DNA from: Prevotellaceae bacterium
GTDB taxonomy: Bacteria > Bacteroidota > Bacteroidia > Bacteroidales > UBA932
Direction of reading: 5' to 3'
DNA length: 6,323 bases
Assembly (NCBI GenBank): GCA_031259225.1
Contig: JAIRLT010000164.1
Coordinates: 1 to 6,323 of the forward strand
Under the pieces are notes generated by a model. The model was not told the DNA's origin, did not search any database, and saw nothing but the letters and a program-made list of their open reading frames with translations. Positions 1 through 5,735 of this stretch are shown piece by piece. Positions within the stretch are counted from its first letter, which is position 1. Each line of letters starts with the position of its first letter. The translations under genes were made by a program, and so were the position numbers.

Positions 1-84
1 AGAAAATAATGAATAAAAAATTAACCAATAAAAATCAGTATTAACCTGTCAACTTTTTTCAGGACGTGACATGACGCGCCAGCC

Positions 85-119
85 CCTTTCACCCTTTACC
101 TTTTACCCTTTGCCCTAAA
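85..119. repeat. Degenerate heptanucleotide tandem repeat
   Basis: Five consecutive seven-base units can be laid end to end: CCTTTCA, CCCTTTA, CCTTTTA, CCCTTTG and CCCTAAA. The inner three fit a CCYTTTR pattern closely; the outer two are more diverged. The tract is strongly pyrimidine-biased on the + strand and ends exactly where the terminator stem begins. It is not in a convincing reading frame. It may be a decayed simple repeat or part of a dispersed intergenic element; no function can be assigned from this one copy. Confidence 0.6.
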
Positions 120-162
120 AGAAAGAACTGCCGGTGCAAAAATGTACTGGCGGTTTTTTCTT
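119..162 (+). terminator. Long Rho-independent-type terminator of an upstream + strand gene
   Basis: Bases 119-137 pair with 144-162 without a bulge, giving a 19-bp stem and a six-base A-rich loop (138-143). The core pairs ACTGCCGGTGC with GTACTGGCGGT, and the flanking A-rich arm pairs with the T run at 154-159. Four of the pairs are G-U wobbles (125/156, 129/152, 133/148, 136/145). In a transcript from the - strand these would be C-A mismatches, so the fold is favoured in + strand RNA. The structure therefore most likely ends a gene lying left of the window, and it insulates the glycosyltransferase promoter from that transcription. Confidence 0.8.
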
Positions 163-165
163 GCA

Positions 166-207
166 CCCACGCTCCCCCGCCTTTGGAGGGGGCTGGGGGG
201 AGGTGGG
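166..207. other. G-run/C-run hairpin element in the intergenic leader
   Basis: CCCAC at 166-170 pairs with GTGGG at 203-207, and CTCCCCC at 172-178 pairs with GGGGGAG at 196-202. Only G171 is bulged, so this is a 12-bp, almost all-GC stem around a 17-base loop. A competing smaller fold pairs 174-178 with 188-192. The G-rich arm carries runs of 5, 6, 2 and 3 guanines (188-192, 195-200, 202-203, 205-207), so an imperfect G-quadruplex is also possible. There is no T tract after it, so it is not a standard terminator. It resembles a dispersed intergenic repeat, but one copy cannot prove that. Confidence 0.5.
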
Positions 208-217
208 CAGCAACAAT

Positions 218-230
218 AATCAGCAATCAG
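218..230. repeat. Short AATCAGC direct repeat
   Basis: AATCAGC is followed directly by AATCAG, giving almost two copies of a seven-base unit, preceded by the related CAGCAACAAT. It is short enough to be chance. It is recorded because it has the same unit length as the heptamer tract at 85-119 and lies where a -33 promoter element for the glycosyltransferase would be expected. Confidence 0.3.
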
Positions 231-241
231 AAAAAAAGTTG

Positions 242-249
242 TACATTTG
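242..249 (+). promoter_or_regulatory. Bacteroidetes-type -7 promoter element before the glycosyltransferase gene
   Basis: TACATTTG matches the Bacteroidetes sigma-ABfr -7 consensus TAnnTTTG at every fixed position. Its last base is 18 bases before the ATG at 268, which would leave a leader of roughly a dozen bases. No clear -33 TTTG/TTG is visible at the usual spacing. The same 11 bases, GTACATTTGTA, lie before purA. The element also contains the TTG at 247-249, which argues against that triplet being the start codon. GTACA and TGTAC (241-245 and 248-252) form a small palindrome. Confidence 0.6.
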
Positions 250-267
250 TACCTAATTTTAATTTAC

Positions 268-1407
268 ATGGATATCATCCTTTCTGTTTTTGCTGTCGAA
301 GAACTGCTGCTGTTGGCTGCGGTGTTGGTGTTGTTCGTGGTAGAACTGGTTTACTGGTTGCGGGTATTCGGGCGTGTGGCGTTCCAGCGGATAAATATCC
401 AGCCGGTAACCAACGGACAGTTGCCGGTTTCTATTATTCTTTCGGCGCGCAATGAATACGAATTGTTGCAAGAAACCTTGCCGCTCATTTTGACGCAGGA
501 CTATCCCGAATTTGAGGTAGTGGTGGTCAATGACGGCTCGGAAGATGATACGGAGATTTTGTTGGCGTCCATGCAGGGCGCTTATCCCCGTTTAGTATTC
601 CGCACGATTGTGAAGGATGAAAAATTCCGTCATAACAAAAAAATGGCTTTAGGCGTCGGTATCAAAGCGGCGAAATATGATTTGTTGTTGTTCATCGATG
701 CAGATTGTTATCCTTCAGGAAACCGGTGGTTGCAAGCCATGCAACGGTATTTTACGGAACGGAAAGACATCGTGGTTGGCTACACCCGGTTTGCAAATAC
801 TGCGCTGTGGATACGTGCCGACCATTTCATGCAAGCCTTGCATGTACTCGGAAAAGCCTTGTTGCGCAAGGCATATATGGGTATGCACAGTAATCTGGCT
901 TACCGCAAGCCTTTGTTTTTTTCCAACAAAGGTTTTGATATGCGCGTAACCCACGGCTTGCGGGAAGATATTGTTTTCATCAATAAAACGGCTACCCACA
1001 TGAATACGGCGGTGGCATTGGGCAGCGAAGCAACTACCGTCAGTACCCTGCATTATTCTGCCGGCAATTGGCTACGCTACCGTGCAAATGAATTGCGCTC
1101 GTTGGATTTATCCATGCACGGACCGCACTATCCGGCATTGGGGGAAGCCCTGTTCCGTTTATTGTTTTTCGCCGGTATTGTGGCGGCGGCAGTGGTATTG
1201 TGTGAAAATTATATTGTGCTTTTGGCATTGGCGGCGGCGCTGGTCATTCGTTTTACCATACAGGTTATTTTGTTTGCCCGCGCGCAACGCCGCTTGGGCG
1301 AAAAAGGATTGCTGCCCATACTTTGGCTGTGGGATATCTGTTATCCGTTTTATTATCTTTTTCTTATTTTCATCGCTAAATTCAGGAACAAACAAACGTG
1401 GCGGTAG
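268..1407 (+). CDS. Membrane-anchored family 2 glycosyltransferase
   Basis: This 379-residue protein is predicted to transfer a sugar from a nucleotide-sugar donor at the inner face of the cytoplasmic membrane. Donor, acceptor and product are unknown. A hydrophobic segment at about 12-31 is followed by a GT-A domain. It opens with PVSIILSARNE (53-63), has NDGS at 88-91 and the metal-binding DAD at 144-146, then NLAYRK (209-214), an ED pair at 233-234 that fits the catalytic acid position, and NWLRYR (267-272) where processive enzymes carry QxxRW. Three hydrophobic segments follow at about 295-311, 315-337 and 348-370, before a basic tail. The ATG at 268 is preferred. A TTG at 247 in the same frame would add seven residues but lies inside the -7 promoter element. 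There is no Shine-Dalgarno sequence. The gene overlaps rsmG by 10 bases. The fold is confident; the role is not. Confidence 0.88.
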   Translation: MDIILSVFAVEELLLLAAVLVLFVVELVYWLRVFGRVAFQRINIQPVTNGQLPVSIILSARNEYELLQETLPLILTQDYPEFEVVVVNDGSEDDTEILLASMQGAYPRLVFRTIVKDEKFRHNKKMALGVGIKAAKYDLLLFIDADCYPSGNRWLQAMQRYFTERKDIVVGYTRFANTALWIRADHFMQALHVLGKALLRKAYMGMHSNLAYRKPLFFSNKGFDMRVTHGLREDIVFINKTATHMNTAVALGSEATTVSTLHYSAGNWLRYRANELRSLDLSMHGPHYPALGEALFRLLFFAGIVAAAVVLCENYIVLLALAAALVIRFTIQVILFARAQRRLGEKGLLPILWLWDICYPFYYLFLIFIAKFRNKQTWR

Positions 1408-2054
1408 GGGATACAGCTTGTTTTAAGGAATTTTTTCCGGCGCTCACGGAACAACAGTCGGCGCAACTGGCGCAATTGGCGCCGCTTTATGCCGGATGGA
1501 ATGCGCGTATCAATGTCGTTTCGCGAAAGGACATAGGGCAAATCAATTTGCATCATGTCCTCCATTCATTAGCCATTGCTAAATTTATCTGTTTTCTGCC
1601 GGGGGCAAGCGTGCTGGACGCGGGTACGGGCGGCGGTTTCCCGGGTATCCCGTTGGCTATCCTCTTTCCCGGAACCCATTTTACTTTGGCGGATACTATT
1701 GGTAAAAAAATAACCGTTGTGCAGGCGGTAGCCGATAGCCTGCGGTTGCAAAATGTAACAGCCGTTCATGCCCGTGTCGAAACCATTACGCGGAAATTTG
1801 ATTTTGTGGTAAGCCGTGCTGTTACTGCCTTGCCGGCATTTGTTGGCTGGGTATGGGATAAAATTATCGCGGGTGGCGCACACGGCTTGCCCAATGGCAT
1901 TATTTGCCTGAAAGGCGGCGACCTTGCGGACGAAATCGCCGGCGCTGTTTCCCGGCTTTCCATTGCGCCTGCGGCGGTAACGGTTGCGCCCGTCAGCCAA
2001 TGGTTTCCCGACGCTTTTTTTGACGGGAAAAAAATTGTGTATATCCGGCGTTAA
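1398..2054 (+). CDS. rsmG: 16S rRNA (guanine-N7)-methyltransferase RsmG (GidB)
   Basis: RsmG uses S-adenosylmethionine to methylate N7 of G527 (E. coli numbering) in 16S rRNA, in the decoding-centre region of the small subunit. In other bacteria its loss gives low-level streptomycin resistance. The 218-residue length fits the family (207 in E. coli). An N-terminal helical part contains WNARINVVSRKD (34-45) and HHVLHS (52-57). The SAM-binding loop is VLDAGTGGGFPGIPLAI (72-88), followed by the D99/GKK motif after strand 2 (99-104) and DFVVSRAV at 135-142. The start is GTG 1398. The frame is closed by TAA at 1377-1379 and contains no other usual start before the conserved region. The 10-base overlap with the glycosyltransferase suggests translational coupling. 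A terminator follows 11 bases after the stop codon. Confidence 0.95.
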   Translation: MAVGDTACFKEFFPALTEQQSAQLAQLAPLYAGWNARINVVSRKDIGQINLHHVLHSLAIAKFICFLPGASVLDAGTGGGFPGIPLAILFPGTHFTLADTIGKKITVVQAVADSLRLQNVTAVHARVETITRKFDFVVSRAVTALPAFVGWVWDKIIAGGAHGLPNGIICLKGGDLADEIAGAVSRLSIAPAAVTVAPVSQWFPDAFFDGKKIVYIRR

Positions 2055-2065
2055 ACGATGAGGAA

Positions 2066-2098
2066 GCAGGAATAAATATTTTTCCTGCCAATTTTTTT
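2066..2098 (+). terminator. Rho-independent terminator after rsmG
   Basis: GCAGGAA (2066-2072) pairs with TTCCTGC (2082-2088) in a perfect 7-bp stem with a nine-base A/T loop. It is followed by CAA and seven consecutive T (2092-2098). It starts 11 bases after the rsmG stop codon and ends 26 bases before the purA -7 element, so it separates the two transcription units. Confidence 0.8.
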
Positions 2099-2124
2099 AG
2101 TACAGGTAAAAGTAAAAAAATGCG

Positions 2125-2132
2125 TACATTTG
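2125..2132 (+). promoter_or_regulatory. Bacteroidetes-type -7 promoter element before purA
   Basis: TACATTTG matches TAnnTTTG at every fixed position and lies 22 bases before the purA ATG. The leader between them is almost entirely A and T, with no Shine-Dalgarno sequence, as is usual in Bacteroidetes. No good -33 TTTG is seen at the expected spacing; the region there is the T run of the preceding terminator. I see no purine riboswitch fold or PurR-box-like operator in the 100 bases between rsmG and purA. Confidence 0.65.
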
Positions 2133-2154
2133 TAAATAAACAAAAATATATTTT

Positions 2155-3420
2155 ATGAAAGTAAATGTAGTACTCGGCTTGCAATGGGGCGATGAAGGGA
2201 AGGGGAAAATAGTGGACGTACTGACGCCGGCTTATTCTGTCATTGCCCGCTTTCAGGGCGGACCTAATGCCGGGCATTCGCTCGAATTTGACGATAAAAA
2301 ATTTGTATTGCATACCATTCCGTCGGGTATTTTCCACGAAAAAGTTACCAATATTATCGGCAGCGGCGTGGTCATTGACCCGGTGATTTTTGAGGAAGAA
2401 GTATCGCAGTTGAAAAAACTGGGCGTGCCGGTCTATGAACGCTTGATGATTGCCAAGCGCGCGCATCTTATCCTTCCTACGCATCGTATTATCGACGCAG
2501 CTTCGGAAGCGGCGAAAGGTAAAACGAAAATCGGCTCTACGTTGAAAGGCATCGGTCCGGCGTATATGGACAAGACCGGTCGCAACGGCTTGCGCGTAGG
2601 CGATATCCTCTCGCCCGCCTTTAAGGAACGCTACGAAGCGTTGAAGCAAAAACATCTTGAATTTCTCAAGCAGTTCGACTTTGAATATAATGTGGCGGAC
2701 TATGAAAAACAATGGCTCCAAAGCATCGAAGAGGTGAAAAAGTTTACGCTTATCGAAAGCGAATACGTAATCAACGAAGCGCTCGCCGGCTCGCAGAAGA
2801 TTTTGGCGGAAGGCGCGCAGGGTTCGTTGCTTGATATTGATTTTGGTTCGTATCCGTTTGTTACCTCGTCGAACACCGTATGCGCCGGCGTATGCACCGG
2901 TTTGGGCATTGCGCCGGGAAAAATAGGCAATGTCTTCGGTATCTTCAAGGCTTACTGCACGCGCGTGGGCAGCGGTCCTTTCCCTACCGAATTAAACGAT
3001 GACACCGGCGAACGTCTTCGCCGGATTGGTCATGAATTTGGCGCGACTACCGGTCGTCCGCGCCGTACCGGCTGGCTTGACCTTGTGGCGCTCAAGTACG
3101 CCGTAATGATTAGCGGCGTTACGCAACTGTTCATCACCAAAGCCGATGTGCTGGATACTTTCGATACGGTTAAAGTAGCGGTTGCCTATAAAATCAATGG
3201 AAAAGAAACGCAACAGTTGCCCTTTGAAACCAATGAACCCATAGAGCCGGTTTACAAAGAATTTAAAGGTTGGAAACGGTCGGTAGCCGCCATGCGTAAA
3301 GAAGAAGAACTGCCGTTTGAGTTGATGACGTACATTCGTTTTATCGAAAAGGAAACCGGTGTGCCGATACAAATTATTTCTGTGGGCTCCCACAGGGAAC
3401 AAACTATCCTTAGAAATTAA
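2155..3420 (+). CDS. purA: Adenylosuccinate synthetase PurA
   Basis: PurA is cytosolic and condenses IMP with aspartate using GTP to give adenylosuccinate, the first committed step from IMP to AMP. The 421 residues match the bacterial family (432 in E. coli). The P-loop-like QWGDEGKGK spans 10-18 and includes the catalytic Asp13. GGPNAGHS at 35-42 carries the catalytic His41; Ser42 replaces the commoner Thr. The IMP-binding region has GSTLKGIGPAY and GRNGLRVGD, then EGAQG, DFGSYPFVTSSNT and the GSGPFPTEL loop. The guanine-recognition motif TKAD is at 328-331. All active-site motifs are intact. The ATG is unambiguous because the conserved first strand begins at residue 3. The gene opens a new transcription unit after a terminator, with its own -7 element, and lies 23 bases before purL, another purine gene. 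Confidence 0.98.
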   Translation: MKVNVVLGLQWGDEGKGKIVDVLTPAYSVIARFQGGPNAGHSLEFDDKKFVLHTIPSGIFHEKVTNIIGSGVVIDPVIFEEEVSQLKKLGVPVYERLMIAKRAHLILPTHRIIDAASEAAKGKTKIGSTLKGIGPAYMDKTGRNGLRVGDILSPAFKERYEALKQKHLEFLKQFDFEYNVADYEKQWLQSIEEVKKFTLIESEYVINEALAGSQKILAEGAQGSLLDIDFGSYPFVTSSNTVCAGVCTGLGIAPGKIGNVFGIFKAYCTRVGSGPFPTELNDDTGERLRRIGHEFGATTGRPRRTGWLDLVALKYAVMISGVTQLFITKADVLDTFDTVKVAVAYKINGKETQQLPFETNEPIEPVYKEFKGWKRSVAAMRKEEELPFELMTYIRFIEKETGVPIQIISVGSHREQTILRN

Positions 3421-3443
3421 AAATTGCTATAAAAACTAAACAA

Positions 3444-5669
3444 ATGGAAGATAAGGAACTTTACAGCGCAGCGAAAGAAATCGGATTATTACCCGAAGAA
3501 CTGGACAAGGTAAAAGAACTGCTCGGGCGTGCGCCGAATTATACGGAACTCAGTATCTATGCGGCGATGTGGAGCGAACACGCTTCGTATAAAAATTCTA
3601 TCAAATGGTTGAAAACATTGCCCAAGAAAGGCAAACATATTCTGGCGGAAGCCGGCGAAGAAAATGCCGGGTTAGTAGACGTCGGCGACGGTTGGGCATG
3701 TGCATTTAAAATCGAATCGCACAATCATCCGAGCGCGGTAGAACCGGTGCAGGGAGCCGCCACCGGCGTAGGCGGTATCAACCGCGATATTTTCACGATG
3801 GGCGCGCGTCCGGTGGCGCAACTTAATTCATTGCGTTTTGGTCGCCCGGATGACGAACATACCAAATGGTTGGTCAATGGCGTGGTCAAAGGAATTAGCC
3901 ACTATGGCAATTGCTTTGGCGTGCCGGTGGTTGGCGGCGAAGTGGCTTTCGACGATTGCTATGATGTCAATCCGTTGGTAAACGCCATGTCCGTAGGGTT
4001 GGTACGCAAAGGCGAAACCATTTCAGCCACCGCCAAAGGCAACGGCAACCCGGTGTATATTGTAGGTTCTGCCACGGGCAAAGACGGTATTCACGGCGCT
4101 ACGTTTGCATCGGCAAATATCACGGAAGCTTCGGCGAACGACATTCCCTCCATTCAGGTGGGCGACCCGTTCATGGAAAAACTGTTGCTCGAAGCTTCGC
4201 TGGAACTCATTCAAAGCGGCGCTGTAGTGGGGATGCAAGACATGGGCGCTGCCGGCATCATTTGCTCCACTTCCGAAATGAGCGAACGCGGCGGCTGCGG
4301 TATGCGCATTGATTTGGACAAAGTGCCGATGCGGCAAACCAATATGGAAGCATGGGAAATCCTGTTGTCCGAATCGCAGGAACGTATGCTGGTGGTCGTA
4401 CAGAAAGGAAAAGAGGCAACCGTTGAAGCGATATTTAAGAAATGGGATTTAGCTTGCCGGATTATCGGTGAAGTTATTCCCGAAGATAAATTACTGTTTT
4501 ATTATCGCGGCGAACTGGTTGCCGACGTGCCGGCGGCTTCGCTGGTACTGGGCGGCGGAGCGCCGGTGTATGATCGCGAGTACAAAGAGCCGACATATTT
4601 CAAACAATGGAAAAAATTTACTATTGATACCGTGCCGCCGCCGGACGACCTGAAAGCCGTAGCGTTGGCATTGGCAAGTCATCCGAATATTGCAAGCAAA
4701 CGTTGGGTGTATGAGCAATACGATACGATGGTGCGTACCGTGAACATGAGTACGAACTGCCCGTCGGACGCGGCGATTGTGAACATCAAGGGAACTAACC
4801 GCGCATTGGCGCTCACCACCGATTGTAACAGCCGCTACGTGAAAGCCGACCCCGAAACCGGCGCTATGATTGCCGTAGCCGAAGCTGCCCGTAATGTGGT
4901 TTGTTCCGGCGCTGAACCTTGCGCTATCACCAATTGCTTGAACTTCGGCAATCCCTATAATCCCGAAGTATATTGGCAATTTGTGCATGCCGTTAAAGGC
5001 ATGGGGCGTATGTGCGAGAAGCTGGGAACGCCTGTTACCGGCGGGAATGTAAGTTTTTATAATCAATACGAAATAAAAGGTAAAACCGAAGCTGTGTTCC
5101 CCACGCCGGTGATTGGCATGCTGGGGATATTGACCAATAAGGCGCACCAGACAACGCTTGCGTTCCGCAACAAAGGCGACATGATTTATCTTCTCGGGCG
5201 TTCGCGCGATGATATTGCTTCGTCGGAGTACCTGTACAGCTACCACGGCATCAAGAAATCGCCTGCGCCGTACTTTGATGCGGACGAGGAACTGTTGGTG
5301 CAGAAAACCTTGCTTGGCGCTATCCGCAGGGGTTTGATAGCAAGCGCGCACGATGTATCCGACGGCGGGTTATTTATTACCCTGCTGGAAGCGGCTATGC
5401 CCAACGGATTGGGCTTTGACATTACTACCGATTCGGACATCCGTGAAGACGCCTTTTTATTCGGGGAGTCGCAAAGCCGCGTGGTTGTTTCGGTATCGCC
5501 GGAAATGGAAGTGCTGTTTGTCGATTACATGTACCAGCAAAAAACGCCTGTTACTACCTTGGGGCACGTTACCAAAAACGAATTGCGTATTGATGACGTT
5601 TCTTTCGGCTTCGTGAACGACTGGAAAGAAATTTACGATAATTCGTTAGGAAAAATCATGCAACGTTAA
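3444..5669 (+). CDS. purL: Phosphoribosylformylglycinamidine synthase subunit PurL, short form
   Basis: PurL converts FGAR to FGAM with ATP and ammonia, step 4 of de novo purine synthesis. At 741 residues it is the short form known from Bacillus and Thermotoga. That form has no fused glutaminase and works in a complex with PurQ (glutaminase) and PurS, neither encoded here. Two AIR-synthetase-like halves are visible. The first has SEHASYK with His46 (44-50), ESHNHPSAVEP at 91-101, GAATGVGG at 104-111, GMQDMGAAG at 263-271 and the SESQERM motif. The second has NCPSDAA near 438-444, TTDCN at 458-462, CLNFGNP, GGNVS at 533-537 and HDVSDGG at 636-642. Position 47 is Ala where the family normally has Cys. 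The start ATG lies 23 bases after purA, in an A-rich leader without a Shine-Dalgarno sequence, so co-transcription with purA is likely. Confidence 0.96.
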   Translation: MEDKELYSAAKEIGLLPEELDKVKELLGRAPNYTELSIYAAMWSEHASYKNSIKWLKTLPKKGKHILAEAGEENAGLVDVGDGWACAFKIESHNHPSAVEPVQGAATGVGGINRDIFTMGARPVAQLNSLRFGRPDDEHTKWLVNGVVKGISHYGNCFGVPVVGGEVAFDDCYDVNPLVNAMSVGLVRKGETISATAKGNGNPVYIVGSATGKDGIHGATFASANITEASANDIPSIQVGDPFMEKLLLEASLELIQSGAVVGMQDMGAAGIICSTSEMSERGGCGMRIDLDKVPMRQTNMEAWEILLSESQERMLVVVQKGKEATVEAIFKKWDLACRIIGEVIPEDKLLFYYRGELVADVPAASLVLGGGAPVYDREYKEPTYFKQWKKFTIDTVPPPDDLKAVALALASHPNIASKRWVYEQYDTMVRTVNMSTNCPSDAAIVNIKGTNRALALTTDCNSRYVKADPETGAMIAVAEAARNVVCSGAEPCAITNCLNFGNPYNPEVYWQFVHAVKGMGRMCEKLGTPVTGGNVSFYNQYEIKGKTEAVFPTPVIGMLGILTNKAHQTTLAFRNKGDMIYLLGRSRDDIASSEYLYSYHGIKKSPAPYFDADEELLVQKTLLGAIRRGLIASAHDVSDGGLFITLLEAAMPNGLGFDITTDSDIREDAFLFGESQSRVVVSVSPEMEVLFVDYMYQQKTPVTTLGHVTKNELRIDDVSFGFVNDWKEIYDNSLGKIMQR

Positions 5670-5735
5670 ACACTCAAAGACCGCTTAACCTGACGGATTA
5701 GGAACTGCCGGAAAAATAATTTTCGCCTGCTATTC

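Noticed and set aside
9..44. An 11-codon open frame starting ATG near the left edge (MNKKLTNKNQY)
   Set aside because: It is very short, lies in AT-rich DNA where such frames are expected by chance, and has no downstream attenuator-like arrangement tied to it.
247..267. TTG at 247 as an earlier start of the glycosyltransferase
   Set aside because: The TTG is inside the TACATTTG promoter element, so it would lie upstream of the expected transcription start. ATG 268 leads directly into the N-terminal hydrophobic region.
183..455. A 90-codon + strand frame overlapping the leader and the start of the glycosyltransferase
   Set aside because: It is in another frame across the well-supported glycosyltransferase, begins within the G-run hairpin and shows no recognisable motif.
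1993..2721. A 242-codon - strand frame across the rsmG-purA gap and the first half of purA
   Set aside because: It is antisense to strongly conserved purA sequence, runs through a terminator and promoter region, and has no recognisable domain.
4491..5351. A 286-codon - strand frame within purL
   Set aside because: It is fully antisense to purL coding sequence with intact family motifs. Its residue make-up is that of a shadow frame, with no recognisable domain.
5702..5711. GAACTGCCGG before menG, also present in the terminator stem at 125-134
   Set aside because: Only about ten bases are shared. The second copy has no matching right arm and no T tract, and a similar GAACTGCCG string occurs inside purA coding sequence, so coincidence is the simpler explanation.
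5717..5724. TAATTTTC as a possible -7 element for menG
   Set aside because: It misses the final G of TAnnTTTG, has no -33 partner and lies only 11 bases before the ATG. In AT-rich intergenic DNA such a match is expected by chance.
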